Assembly (NCBI RefSeq): GCF_018219455.1
Contig: NZ_CP056122.1
Span: 2,666,001 to 2,730,000 of the forward strand
Length of the DNA: 64,000 nt
From: Moritella sp. 5
GTDB taxonomy: Bacteria > Pseudomonadota > Gammaproteobacteria > Enterobacterales > Moritellaceae
Direction: 5' to 3'
Position 1 is the stretch's first letter. Every line of letters begins with the position of its first letter. A program made the translations under genes and the position numbers. Positions 37,915 to 47,142 of the stretch are shown here, piece by piece. The notes below the pieces were generated by a model. It was not told where the DNA came from. It searched no databases and saw only the letters and a list, made by a program, of their open reading frames with translations.

Positions 37915-38308
37915 GGTTTATTCCTTTAATTTAGATGACTTATATATGCCCGCAGCACATTAGGCTTTAGATACATTAATGTAACATTGTTGAAACAAGT
38001 TTAAAATAAAAACTCTAACGTGGTTGTTTGTTCACCGCTATTTTAGCTCTCTCTGATTTGAAGTGGTTGCATTTAATATACTGAGGGGTTAATTAACCCA
38101 AAATTGGACAGAATTGGCTGAGAAATCAGGGCTGTGTTTAACTCAAACCAACGGAGGGAAGATCTTACTTTTTACTTATCCATTATTTTAAAATATATGG
38201 CAAACTAATATACACATATTATGAGAGAGCCTAACTTATGCCCTCTCCCCATTAACCAACATCCGTTATGTTCTTAGCTTGTTGTTAGATTAAGCTGTGC
38301 GACTACAA
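37915..38308. other. Intergenic region upstream of the thiolase gene
   Basis: 394 AT-rich bases holding the thiolase promoter and the downstream region of the DUF1090 gene. I looked for a FadR-type box (TGGTNNGACC) and found none; no gene, RNA or strong hairpin is evident. Confidence 0.4.
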
Positions 38309-38695
38309 TTAACGTAAAAGCTCGTCTTTAGCGTCAGAGAGTTCGTTAACAGCAGCCTCTAACTTCCGCTCTTTCTTTTTTATTTTATCTGGGTTACCAG
38401 TTTCTTTTGCTTCTTTGAGGTCGTGTTTTCTTTCTGCAACCTTCTGTTCTTTTTCTGTTATTTTCTTCATTCGTTTAGTTTTCAATGATTCATCGGTACA
38501 GTTTTCATTTATTTCCTTGAGTGCTTTTTCTAAGCCCTGAATACGATAGGTATTATCATGTTTTTTTGCATACGTTATTTGCGTTTCTAACTCATTCTTT
38601 TTTGCAGCGCAGCCTGTCAACTGCCCTGCATAGGTAGTTGATGACATAGCTAATAAAAATGAAACAGTAGCAACAGATATCATTTTATTTATCAT
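38309..38695 (-). CDS. DUF1090 (YqjC-like) periplasmic protein
   Basis: 128 residues with a signal peptide (cleavage after TYA), then the DUF1090 pattern: GCAAKKNELETQI, a central QGLEKALKEINENC with the second conserved Cys, and a long charged helical region rich in Lys/Glu that is probably coiled coil. Similar to E. coli YqjC, a small periplasmic protein of unknown function. Single gene. Confidence 0.82.
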   Translation of the reverse strand: MINKMISVATVSFLLAMSSTTYAGQLTGCAAKKNELETQITYAKKHDNTYRIQGLEKALKEINENCTDESLKTKRMKKITEKEQKVAERKHDLKEAKETGNPDKIKKKERKLEAAVNELSDAKDELLR

Positions 38696-38768
38696 TATAT
38701 ATCCTTTGTAAAATTGAAAAGTGTTGATTTTTTAAGTATAACAAATTTACATAAATAGAATAATTTGA

Positions 38769-39188
38769 TTAAACCTGAACTTCCAACGTATAAATACACA
38801 GTGACTGCTCTTTATGAGGAACATCTAATATATTAGCTATTTTCCTTTGAAATTTAGCACCTACTCGTTCCACTATACGAATACTGGCTACATTGCTTTC
38901 TAAACAATGAAATTCAATAACGCTAATATTTTGTTTATTCGCTAGGTAAGGCACTGCACTCTCCAACACCTGACCTATAACGCGATTACCTCTTGCATTG
39001 TCAGAAAGCCAGTACCCAAGCTCACAAGAGCTGAAATTTCTATTGATTGATTTTATTGCAAAAATACCGCCGAATTTATTTTTAAAATTAATCGCGAACC
39101 ATTCCGCACCTTCCTCCCCGCTATTTAAACGTTTATCAATATAACCTTCGGCACTTTCCCGATCTATTACGCTATTTTCCCATGGCAT
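38769..39188 (-). pseudogene. GNAT acetyltransferase, N-terminally truncated
   Basis: 139 codons reading as the C-terminal three quarters of a RimL/RimJ-type acetyltransferase (LGYWLSDNARGNRVIGQVL, then NVASIRIVERVGAKF). The expected first 35-40 residues with strand 1 are missing. Upstream of the ATG the same frame continues for 16 codons as family-like sequence (NNLSQY before MPW) and then meets a stop codon at 39237-39239. So the 5' part has been lost; the residual product may be inactive. It lies directly after a second GNAT gene on the same strand. Confidence 0.65.
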
Positions 39189-39270
39189 GTATTGAGAAAG
39201 GTTATTCCGACTAAATTCTACGGCGGCATAACAGCCTTAGTGAATCTTAATTCAGCGATTTATTATAAAA

Positions 39271-39789
39271 CTACTTGCACAAACCATAGATATAATCATC
39301 TACATACTTGTTACTAATTAAAGAGTTTTGCTGTAAACGGCCCTCACGAACAAAGCCAAGTTTTTCGAGCAGTTTAAATGAACCCATATTATGAACTGAA
39401 CATGTAGCTGTTAGCTTATTAAGTTCCAATCCATTGAGCGCATAGTCTTTAAGCAAGTTCAATGCTTCACTTCCAAACCCTTTTCCTTGAGCGCCCTGCT
39501 TAATCATATAGCCAACCACAGCAATTTTGGCTTCATGGTTAACAATTTTAAGTCCTATATTCCCTAGTTTTTCACCGGTTGTGATTTCAGATATGCCTAA
39601 TGACAGCCATCCGTCACTTTCAATAGTCCAAGGCTGTGATTTAGCTGCGAACGCGGCTGCAGCGTCTTCATATGTAAATGCTTGATAAACATGTTCCATC
39701 ATTTTGGGACACATTGATATTTCAATAAAAAGACGCTTATCCGTTTCATCGAATGGTGATAGTTTTATTCTTTGACCTGATAATTGCAC
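39271..39789 (-). CDS. GNAT family N-acetyltransferase (RimJ/RimL-like)
   Basis: 172 residues, full length for the family. It starts with the typical LSGQRIKLSPFDETD strand, has the acetyl-CoA pyrophosphate loop in QGAQGKGFGSEAL (about 105-117), and ends with NMGSFKLLEKLGFVREG. It transfers acetyl from acetyl-CoA to an unknown amine or protein N-terminus. It is followed by the damaged GNAT gene at 38769, perhaps an old duplicate. Confidence 0.82.
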   Translation of the reverse strand: MQLSGQRIKLSPFDETDKRLFIEISMCPKMMEHVYQAFTYEDAAAAFAAKSQPWTIESDGWLSLGISEITTGEKLGNIGLKIVNHEAKIAVVGYMIKQGAQGKGFGSEALNLLKDYALNGLELNKLTATCSVHNMGSFKLLEKLGFVREGRLQQNSLISNKYVDDYIYGLCK

Positions 39790-39838
39790 GCTTATCCCTT
39801 AATTTTGATAACGCCAAGCTAAGCTTGAAACGTATATG

Positions 39839-39866
39839 TGAAGACACTTTAATTAATGTGTCTTCA
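39839..39866. other. Inverted repeat upstream of the GNAT gene
   Basis: TGAAGACAC and GTGTCTTCA, a perfect 9-bp repeat around a 10-base AT-rich spacer, 50 bases before the GNAT start codon. It could be an operator or a hairpin. Confidence 0.35.
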
Positions 39867-39976
39867 ACAATATCAAAATTGTCATGTATTACAAATGGAT
39901 ATAGGAAAACATTCAGAATTTATCAAATAAAATAAAAACGTAAACAAGAGTTATATTTGTATAGTGCCAGATTCCC

Positions 39977-40012
39977 TTTATGGTAAGGAATATTGAAACG
40001 CCTTACCATAAA
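39977..40012 (-). terminator. Hairpin after the Ig-like lipoprotein gene
   Basis: TTTATGGTAAGG and CCTTACCATAAA form a perfect 12-bp stem with a 12-base loop, 26 bases after the lipoprotein stop codon. There is no T-run, so it may be a terminator of weak type or an mRNA end protector. Confidence 0.5.
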
Positions 40013-40037
40013 TCGTATTTTGAAGATTCTTTGTTCA

Positions 40038-41693
40038 CTAATCCCCGCTGTGCTGAATACAAATCGCGAGCAGAGGAGTATCATTGTCTTCTTTGCCATA
40101 ATCCGCATTGCCACCCATATTATAGGCAAAATGTTGATTATCATTAGCCAAATTATGTGTCCAATAACGCTTTAAAATTGGCCAACCATTAGCGTAGTTT
40201 ATATTTTCATATTTGTCATAACCATGGGATAAACTAATGAGTTGATCGACTGTCGCTAGTTTAAAGCCTTTTCGACCACAATAACTGTTCGCATCAGACC
40301 AAGTCAACAGTGCCCATTCTACTGTCGGAACCGGTTTATAAACGCCTGCATCCATCCCTACAGCCTCAGCCTCTTCTTTGGTCACTGGATGGAAAAATGT
40401 ATTACCGTTGTTCTCTGCACTGTCGCTGAATTTTATCGCCTCCGTATTATAATGTGCGCTTACCTTTGCATTATTGTCAGTAGCAGTAACCACAGCTCGT
40501 CCAGTCGTCTCAGCGAAGAATATGTTCTCTTCGTTTCTTAATACAAGTGGTTCATTCGTAGTCCATGATACATCGTCGGTTACCAGCTGATTGAAGTCCT
40601 CTCCATAGTCAGAACCGAAATGCCCAGTCGCTATAAATTCTCGAGATTGAGCAAGTGGAATATTATCTCCGAGCTCGAGTCTTTCAGTAATATTCAAATC
40701 GTCGAGTGTGGGGTTACCCACTGTGAGAGTAATCACGTCAGAGAATCCATGATAGCTATATTCATCTAACGCTCTCACAGAAATAGTTTCGACACTGCCA
40801 GGTTCACCTTTTGCGTGGTACACATTTCTGTCATGGGAGAAACTACCATTGCCCCCCAAGTATTGCACGTAACTTTCCTCAGTGATCTCCTGCTCAAAAT
40901 TTCTTAAAGACGTTGACCCTTTAAAGGTACCGTACACGTGCAAGCTGATACTGTAACCCTTGGCAACCGTGTGACTCTGATTGTCTTCCAGTTTGATATG
41001 GATTCCTGTTAATTCCCCATTCGTGATTGTCAACTTCCTCGTTTCACTTGATGTATCGTAGCTCCCTACTAAGCTTGCACTAATATCCGAACCCGCTTTT
41101 CCTATCGCCCTAAAAGTATTACCCTCAACAACAAACTCCTCAGGGTTACTTAGGGTCCACAGTGCATCACTGCTGACATCATAAACATGGTTCTGACCGT
41201 CATCGCCTTCAAACGTAGCCAAAGCACTAAGTATAATTGATTGGCCTCTCGGAACCACCAAATCATCATTAGCCTCTTCAGCAATCACTTCAAGCTTTGT
41301 CAGGGTTCCAGGAATAACCAAAAGCTGTACATGTTGACTGGATACGCCATCCATAACCACGTTAATATCAGTTTCGGCTCCGGGAAAAGCTTTAGCCAAA
41401 AAGTGTCCCTGAGACTGCTCGAAATTTTCGGGGGCCGATTGCAGCCACTTAACATGCTGGGTTACATCCTCATCAGGATAATACTCCGGATCTGTGTAGT
41501 GTGCGATAGTCCTTAGATCCTGAGACATCCCCTGATGAACCTCGAGTTGTTCAGCTGGTGTTTGCGAATGAGACGGGTATATGGTCAAAGATGACAGGTT
41601 TTTCGAATGTGTTTCTGTGCCCCCGCTCCCGCCACAAGCACTGAGTACCAAGGTCAATGCCGCTGGAATCAAGAATCGTAGTTTGTATTGCAT
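40038..41693 (-). CDS. Large lipoprotein with Ig-like repeats and a C-terminal Lcl-type domain
   Basis: 551 residues with lipobox LSAC followed by GGSGG. The middle (about 30-430) repeats a bacterial Ig-like pattern (a strand with LTIxN or LTVGNPTLDDLNI, then VARGQS-like and WTxNEP elements) three to four times, as in invasin-type surface proteins. The last 120 residues resemble the Lcl/DUF1566 fold (TWSDANSYCGRKGFKLATVDQL, then YWTH). Likely on the outer membrane and involved in adhesion or binding. No partner gene is adjacent. Confidence 0.7.
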   Translation of the reverse strand: MQYKLRFLIPAALTLVLSACGGSGGTETHSKNLSSLTIYPSHSQTPAEQLEVHQGMSQDLRTIAHYTDPEYYPDEDVTQHVKWLQSAPENFEQSQGHFLAKAFPGAETDINVVMDGVSSQHVQLLVIPGTLTKLEVIAEEANDDLVVPRGQSIILSALATFEGDDGQNHVYDVSSDALWTLSNPEEFVVEGNTFRAIGKAGSDISASLVGSYDTSSETRKLTITNGELTGIHIKLEDNQSHTVAKGYSISLHVYGTFKGSTSLRNFEQEITEESYVQYLGGNGSFSHDRNVYHAKGEPGSVETISVRALDEYSYHGFSDVITLTVGNPTLDDLNITERLELGDNIPLAQSREFIATGHFGSDYGEDFNQLVTDDVSWTTNEPLVLRNEENIFFAETTGRAVVTATDNNAKVSAHYNTEAIKFSDSAENNGNTFFHPVTKEEAEAVGMDAGVYKPVPTVEWALLTWSDANSYCGRKGFKLATVDQLISLSHGYDKYENINYANGWPILKRYWTHNLANDNQHFAYNMGGNADYGKEDNDTPLLAICIQHSGD

Positions 41694-42052
41694 TTTGAAA
41701 TCATCCTAAAGGGGAAAGGAAAAGCATAAACCAATGTAAAATCAATTTATTACATAATATTATTTATACGTAGTGAACCATTACTAGACTCAGATCTTAC
41801 ATAACACACGTCATACAGCCCTCCCATAAGTGGTACATCTAATTAAGTGTACTTGTTGTTTCATATATCACATTGACACCAAAGGCGACATTTATATCCG
41901 CGAGAGCTCATAATATTTTAAGCGGGGGCTTAGCAAGGAGAAAGATTTGAGCAGGACGACAAGCTTAAAATTCATGGTACGAATTTAATTTTAATGAACT
42001 TTAAGGAACTTTTCTTTCATTATGCTTACACATACCACACTACTTACATTAA
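41694..42052. other. Intergenic region, lipoprotein-DsbA-like
   Basis: About 360 AT-rich bases between two divergent genes, carrying both promoters. No coding sequence, RNA or strong hairpin recognised. Confidence 0.35.
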
Positions 42053-42844
42053 ATGAGTTTTAAAATGAAAAAATCATCTCTTTCTATTGCAGTTGCTTTG
42101 AGCACACTCATCAGCCTTAATTGCATGGCTTCGAATTCAACGTTTAATAAAGAACAAGAAGATGAAATCGGAAAAATTGCTGCTGAATACATAGTAAACC
42201 ATCCAGAAATTTTGGTACAAGCTTCAAAAAACCTGCAATTAAAACAAATGAAATTACAACAAGCCGCAAGCGCTAAAGCAATCGTAGACAATCAAGATGC
42301 ACTACTTAAAGACAAAAAAAGTCCTTTCATCGGCCCGAGTGATGCAGATGTAAGTATTATCGAATTCTTTGATTATCAATGTGCATACTGTGCGAAATTG
42401 AGCCCTGAATTTGATAGCATAATAAAAGAAAATCCTGATGCTAAATTCATTTTTAAAGAAACACCTATTTTTTCTGAACGCTGGGAAACATCAGGCTACG
42501 CTGCTGACATGGGACAATGGATTTTTTCTGAAAAAGGCAGTAAAGCTTACTTAACTTACCATAACGCAATCTTCGCAACAGGTCATGACGAAGGTAAATT
42601 AACAAAAGAAGACGTTAAAAAAGCGGCTAAAAAAGCGGGTGTAAACGTTAATGAATTCAAACCTAATGAGCGTTACGCAGCTAACTTTCAGTTGTTTTCT
42701 AAACTCGGACTACGTGGTACACCAGCTGTGGTTATAATGCCAAGCAAAGGAGCAAATCAAGATAACGTAGTTATGCTACCGGGTTATGACCCTGAAGGCA
42801 TCAAAAATGCGATCAGAAAAGTAAAAGCATCTATAACACAATAA
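42053..42844 (+). CDS. DsbA-family thiol-disulfide protein
   Basis: 263 residues, exported: a hydrophobic signal segment precedes CMASN. The thioredoxin fold begins near 95, with the redox motif C110-AYC-113 in FFDYQCAYCAK and the cis-Pro loop RGTPAVV near 228. An N-terminal helical region (30-90) resembles BdbD/Com1-type DsbA proteins rather than E. coli DsbA. Expected to catalyse or isomerise disulfides in the periplasm. Both ATG 42053 and ATG 42065 are possible starts; neither has a strong Shine-Dalgarno. No DsbB-like gene is next to it. Confidence 0.83.
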   Translation: MSFKMKKSSLSIAVALSTLISLNCMASNSTFNKEQEDEIGKIAAEYIVNHPEILVQASKNLQLKQMKLQQAASAKAIVDNQDALLKDKKSPFIGPSDADVSIIEFFDYQCAYCAKLSPEFDSIIKENPDAKFIFKETPIFSERWETSGYAADMGQWIFSEKGSKAYLTYHNAIFATGHDEGKLTKEDVKKAAKKAGVNVNEFKPNERYAANFQLFSKLGLRGTPAVVIMPSKGANQDNVVMLPGYDPEGIKNAIRKVKASITQ

Positions 42845-42898
42845 TTGTCGACGATAATTCTATTATAGATAACGCTAAAGCCTAATAATAAAGTGCCC

Positions 42899-42926
42899 CC
42901 CAATTATTGGAGAACCAATGATTGGG
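42899..42926. terminator. Hairpin between the DsbA-like and MDR genes
   Basis: CCCAATTATTGG and CCAATGATTGGG pair over 12 bases (one G-U) around AGAA. Stable and well placed between convergent genes, but no T-run follows on either strand. Confidence 0.5.
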
Positions 42927-42963
42927 TTGTCGTACCGAAGGCCGCTATTTACGATGAAATTGC

Positions 42964-43959
42964 TTACATAGTTAGAATAATTTTTCCTTGAAGCGACGAG
43001 GATTCAATTTCAATCAGTTCTAGCGCTGTATGGAAATCTTCTAAAGGCAGATAACGATCCACATTGAGTGAAACCTCATTTGCAATAAAGTGCGCTAGCA
43101 TCTCATAGAACACTTCCTTTCTCGCAGCTTTACCTACCGACTCTTCCCAACAACGTAAAAAGAACGTCATGAAGTCGATGTTATTGCGCCTCATATGTTC
43201 AAAAAAGGCGGCTTCATAAGGCCCTAGCGAGAGTGTACCGTAGTTGATGTAGGTGCCAGCTTTACTTAATGTACCGATAAGGTCAAAGCCTTCCTTTCCA
43301 CCAATCGCATCAAACGCTACGCTCGGTTTTCGTAATTTAAGTGACTGAATCTGAGAGTTTAAATCTTGTTTAGCATCCAAAACAGCAATAGAGCCATACG
43401 GGTAACGTTGTGGTTTTGACGTTACCGCAATTAAGGTGAAACCAAGAGTCATAGAGAGCTGTGCAAAGATTTTTCCTATAGCGGAACAGCCCGCATTGAT
43501 GATCACCACATCATCTTCGCCCAGCTGAGTAATTTTGGTTGTGATCACCCAAGCCGTTAAGGCATTGATGTACAGCTGACAAGCGTAGCCATTATCAAGG
43601 TCTTCAGGAAGATAGAATAGATTTTCAGGCAACACATCGACATAGGTTTGCCAAGTGCCACTCGTTGCCACCAGAACTTTCTGTCCGACTTTAAGTTCTG
43701 ACTGGTTAGGAGCGTTGAACTCAACAACTCTGCCTACCGCCTCAAAGCCCGGCACTCGCGGTGGAACATGCGTTCGACGATATTGGCCCACACCGTGAAT
43801 CGATAATAGATCGCTAGGATTGATGTTTGTAGCTTCGATGCGAACGCGAACTTTACTTTCCTGAAGTGGCTCTAAGGCAATACTATCCAACAATAAGGAC
43901 TCTTTAGGCTGACCAAAGCTAAGTTGCTGAACGCGTGTGTTAAATGTGTCGGTGCTCAT
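42964..43959 (-). CDS. Zinc-less MDR oxidoreductase (quinone reductase/enoyl reductase-like)
   Basis: 331 residues of the medium-chain dehydrogenase/reductase superfamily: a GroES-like N-terminal domain with NPSDLLSIHG and PPRVPGFEAVG, then a Rossmann domain with a variant nucleotide motif (INAGCSAIGKIFAQ). The structural and catalytic zinc Cys residues are absent. The pattern resembles 2-enoyl thioester reductases (ETR1/MECR) and quinone oxidoreductases. Next to acyl-metabolism genes, an enoyl-CoA or enoyl-ACP reductase is possible but not shown. Expected NADPH dependence. Confidence 0.75.
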   Translation of the reverse strand: MSTDTFNTRVQQLSFGQPKESLLLDSIALEPLQESKVRVRIEATNINPSDLLSIHGVGQYRRTHVPPRVPGFEAVGRVVEFNAPNQSELKVGQKVLVATSGTWQTYVDVLPENLFYLPEDLDNGYACQLYINALTAWVITTKITQLGEDDVVIINAGCSAIGKIFAQLSMTLGFTLIAVTSKPQRYPYGSIAVLDAKQDLNSQIQSLKLRKPSVAFDAIGGKEGFDLIGTLSKAGTYINYGTLSLGPYEAAFFEHMRRNNIDFMTFFLRCWEESVGKAARKEVFYEMLAHFIANEVSLNVDRYLPLEDFHTALELIEIESSSLQGKIILTM

Positions 43960-44232
43960 CGAGATACCACTTTAATCCATTGATGTAGTAATTAGCTCCC
44001 CCAGTTAACCTGAACTCAGGATAAGGAATTGAACTAAAATCTAGCAGTGAACAGAATAATGATTACAAAATCAAACTCTGCGTATTATTTAGTTATACTA
44101 TACCCATTTATACTGCAATGAACTGGACTATTTTATTACCAATCTTTGGCAAATAAGTCATAGTCATACAGTAACTTTTAACACATGCTCAATTGCTAGA
44201 TTAATACAGCTCATAAAAACAAGGATTAAATA

Positions 44233-45648
44233 ATGACGGATACGTATGCAAAGATCGCCAATGGTAAGTGGACCTCAGCCTTATTCAAAAAACTTAATCT
44301 TCCACAACCCGTTACATTAACGCGCTTTTCTCACGGTCCAGATCTTATTTCTGGTCGTTTACTTATCGGGGCTGCGACGAATAGTGACCTGATTAAGCCT
44401 GTAATAGAAACATTTAACAATGCAAGTATCGCGATCTCTTATCCGAATAGCACGCAGGAGTTAGCAGACCTTAATCACCTGTTCAATAATACCTCACTCA
44501 GTGCAACACCAATTAGCTTAAATACGATAAGCAAATCAGATAAATTCAACGGTATTATCTTCGATGCATCTGGCATTAAAACCAGTCAACAATTAAGTGC
44601 ATTACACCGTTTTTTCCAACCTGTAATTAAAAAACTATCAAAATGTAGCAGAGTTATCGTGTTAGGTCGTCCGAGTGAGCACCTTGAGGATGTGAGCTAC
44701 GCAACTGTACAGCGATCTTTAGAAGGCTTTTCTCGTAGCCTAGCAAAAGAAATCGGTAAAAATGGCAGCACATGCCAACTTATGTATGTGCAAGCAGGCA
44801 GTGAATCATTGCTTAACGCCCCACTCCGTTTCCTTACCTCGACTAAATCAGCCTATATATCAGCACAAGTGATTAATGTGAAACCAGGAACAATACACGG
44901 TACTGTTAACCGAACTAAACCTTTACAAGGAAAAACCGCGCTTGTTACTGGCGCATCTCGTGGTATTGGAGCCGCTATTGCTGAAACACTCGCTCGCGAT
45001 GGTGCTCATGTTATTTGTTTAGATATACCAGCACTGAAACCGGATCTTGAAAAAATTGCGCATCGCTTAAAAGGCAGTACTATCGTAGCCGACATTACGT
45101 CTGATGACACGCCAGCTATCATTGCCGAATTTGTACGTCAAACATCACTTGATATCATTGTACATAATGCAGGGGTTACAAAAGATAAAACCCTCGCACG
45201 TATGACGAATAATCACTGGGACGTGCTTATGGATATTAATCTATCGGCCATGGAAAGAATTAATGAGCGACTACTAAGTGAAAACTTATTGAGTCAATAT
45301 GGTCGAATTATTTGCGTATCTTCGATGAGTGGTATTGCTGGAAACTTTGGTCAAACAAATTACGCGACTTCCAAAGCTGCCGTTATTGGTTATGTCGATG
45401 CGATGCAAAAATCGCTTGCTGAAAAGAATATAACCATTAATGCCGTAGCACCTGGTTTTATCGAAACAAAAATGACTGCAGCGATCCCCTTTACCGTCCG
45501 TGAAGCAGGTCGCCGAATGAATTCGTTAAAACAGGGAGGTAAACCAATTGATGTAGCCGAGGCTATTGCATTTTTTGCACAACCACAAGCAGCAGGTGTG
45601 ACAGGAAATACAATTCGAATTTGCGGACAATCATTAATTGGCGCTTAG
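44233..45648 (+). CDS. Long (two-domain) 3-oxoacyl-ACP reductase, FabG type
   Basis: 471 residues, about twice the length of FabG. The C-terminal SDR domain is complete: TGASRGIG from T239, an NAG motif, Ser in SSMSG, and Y377-x3-K381 (YATSK). The N-terminal 200 residues look like a degenerate Rossmann domain, the arrangement known from high-molecular-weight FabG (FabG4) of mycobacteria and from FabG-like genes next to acyl-CoA synthetases. It probably reduces 3-oxoacyl-CoA/ACP with NAD(P)H. It is followed by a hairpin and the convergent AraC gene. Confidence 0.85.
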   Translation: MTDTYAKIANGKWTSALFKKLNLPQPVTLTRFSHGPDLISGRLLIGAATNSDLIKPVIETFNNASIAISYPNSTQELADLNHLFNNTSLSATPISLNTISKSDKFNGIIFDASGIKTSQQLSALHRFFQPVIKKLSKCSRVIVLGRPSEHLEDVSYATVQRSLEGFSRSLAKEIGKNGSTCQLMYVQAGSESLLNAPLRFLTSTKSAYISAQVINVKPGTIHGTVNRTKPLQGKTALVTGASRGIGAAIAETLARDGAHVICLDIPALKPDLEKIAHRLKGSTIVADITSDDTPAIIAEFVRQTSLDIIVHNAGVTKDKTLARMTNNHWDVLMDINLSAMERINERLLSENLLSQYGRIICVSSMSGIAGNFGQTNYATSKAAVIGYVDAMQKSLAEKNITINAVAPGFIETKMTAAIPFTVREAGRRMNSLKQGGKPIDVAEAIAFFAQPQAAGVTGNTIRICGQSLIGA

Positions 45649-45663
45649 GGATACGCAACGCTA

Positions 45664-45703
45664 AAGTAGCTGCGACCTTGATGGATCGTAGCTACTTCTT
45701 TCT
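45664..45703 (+). terminator. Terminator of the FabG-type gene
   Basis: AAGTAGCTGCGA pairs with TCGTAGCTACTT (11 of 12, one G-U) around a 10-base loop, followed by CTTTCT, 15 bases after the stop codon. Confidence 0.65.
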
Positions 45704-45725
45704 AGGTTAAATACTTCTAGATTTA

Positions 45726-46730
45726 TTAATCGTTAACCTGCTTACTTCGGCGATATTCAATGGGTGTCATCTGTACCCAACGTTTAAATGCACGATAAAA
45801 AGTACTTGGCTCTGAAAACCCAGTTAGATATACAATCTGATCAATTGATTCATCCGTATTCGCCAACAGTTTTTTAGACAGCTCACAACGGAAATCCGCT
45901 AGAATTTGATTGAAATTATAATCAATCTCAGCCAACTTAGCCCGTAACATACGAGGCTTCATATCAAGCTCGGTTGCAATACTCTCTAATGTCACAACGC
46001 CCGACTCAAGTTGCTGCGCAATAACGCCACGAACCTTATCCACGATGTCTTTAAGTTCTAATTTTGCAATTTTTCGGCTTGCTAGCTGCTCGTGTAATGC
46101 AAACAACTCCGGCTCGGCATGAGTAGAAGGTCGGTCTAGCAAATCAGCATCAAAATAAATAAAATTATCTGCCGCTGAAAACTCAAGTGGACAAGGAAAA
46201 ACATTAGCATAGGCAGTTAAGTCTTCAGGCTGTTGATGAGCAAAGGCAATTCTATTTGCTTTGAAGTCACCGTCAGTAACATGCTGGCAAAATTTAAATG
46301 CACCGATCACTAAACAATCATTCAAGTGCCGATTAGCATCTTCAGTCATCCCGTCTAAATTAACGGATAGCCTCGCGACATCATCTTCAATATGAATAGA
46401 AGCTCTTGCCGCGTCACTAATCAACCTAAAGTATTTTGCGGCTCGATCCCAACCAGTACCAAACGTAGGACTACTCAAAAAAAGATACTGCAAAACTTGA
46501 CCAGTAAAAACAGGCATGCGTTCACCAAGAGAGATGCCAATATTTGGATCTTTAGTTATGTCCTCAAGGACCTGCCAAAAATGTGTTTGCGCCTGATTAG
46601 GTGTACGTAAGTCCTTATCATTCAGCACGTCTTCACTAATGTTGCAACGAGAGAGTACTTCGAGTACATCGATATCTAACTCTTTCATTGCCGCATAAGC
46701 AATACGTAATAATACGCCCGCATCTTGCAT
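45726..46730 (-). CDS. AraC family transcription regulator
   Basis: 334 residues with the N-terminal Arabinose_bd-type domain of OruR/FadR-like AraC proteins (VLLRIAYAAMKELDID at the start, SLGERMPVFTGQVLQYL in the middle) and two helix-turn-helix motifs at the C-terminus (LESIATELDMKPRMLRAKL, and IVYLTGFSEPSTFYRAFKRW followed by TPIEYRR). It lies between the FabG-type reductase and the acyl-CoA synthetase, so it most likely controls one or both in response to a lipid. A palindrome lies 80 bases upstream. Confidence 0.9.
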   Translation of the reverse strand: MQDAGVLLRIAYAAMKELDIDVLEVLSRCNISEDVLNDKDLRTPNQAQTHFWQVLEDITKDPNIGISLGERMPVFTGQVLQYLFLSSPTFGTGWDRAAKYFRLISDAARASIHIEDDVARLSVNLDGMTEDANRHLNDCLVIGAFKFCQHVTDGDFKANRIAFAHQQPEDLTAYANVFPCPLEFSAADNFIYFDADLLDRPSTHAEPELFALHEQLASRKIAKLELKDIVDKVRGVIAQQLESGVVTLESIATELDMKPRMLRAKLAEIDYNFNQILADFRCELSKKLLANTDESIDQIVYLTGFSEPSTFYRAFKRWVQMTPIEYRRSKQVND

Positions 46731-46810
46731 AATTATTCCACTTATTAACTTTAAATCTTTATTTGAACCACTAACTCTACCACTATCAAAGGATTGAGTA
46801 ACACAATTTA

Positions 46811-46826
46811 GGTCAAGTATTTGACC
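46811..46826. promoter_or_regulatory. Palindrome upstream of the AraC gene
   Basis: GGTCAA-GTAT-TTGACC, a perfect 6-4-6 inverted repeat, 80 bases before the AraC-family start codon and in the gap shared with the divergent acyl-CoA synthetase. Plausible operator; the bound factor is unknown. Confidence 0.45.
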
Positions 46827-46919
46827 GAGCTGCCATTAACCGATTGCACACTCGCCAATTCAACGACCAAACAAGGAGGTTAACATAACTGCAACATATC
46901 ATTACACAATTTATTTATC

Positions 46920-47054
46920 ATGACGACAAAAGCGCGTGTCCTCGCACAATTAGAAGCACTTATTGATATTCAACGCATTAGTATTAATGTTCAATTTAAA
47001 AATGTTATCTATTTACCTACTCAAGTGTGTTTGAACGTCAAATTATCACAGTAA
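46920..47054 (+). CDS. Possible small ORF of 44 codons
   Basis: ATG to TAA, 44 residues, starting MTTKARVLAQLEALIDI. The composition is protein-like, but there is no ribosome binding site at the right distance (AAGGAGGT is 40 bases upstream) and I recognise no family. It may be the remnant of a longer gene. Confidence 0.2.
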   Translation: MTTKARVLAQLEALIDIQRISINVQFKNVIYLPTQVCLNVKLSQ

Positions 47055-47142
47055 AACTACCTTTAATTTAATAAATTCAGAACAACGCGTGACCCATTTA
47101 TCAGGCGTCATACTCCCTATACTCAATAGAATGAATTAACTT

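Larger units (their letters stand above)
46731..47142. other. Divergent intergenic region, AraC-acyl-CoA synthetase
   Basis: 412 bases with the palindrome at 46811 and an unusually perfect Shine-Dalgarno-like AAGGAGGT at 46873-46880 that is not followed by a start codon at normal spacing. A 44-codon frame (46920-47054) lies further on. Promoters for both flanking genes should be here. Confidence 0.4.
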
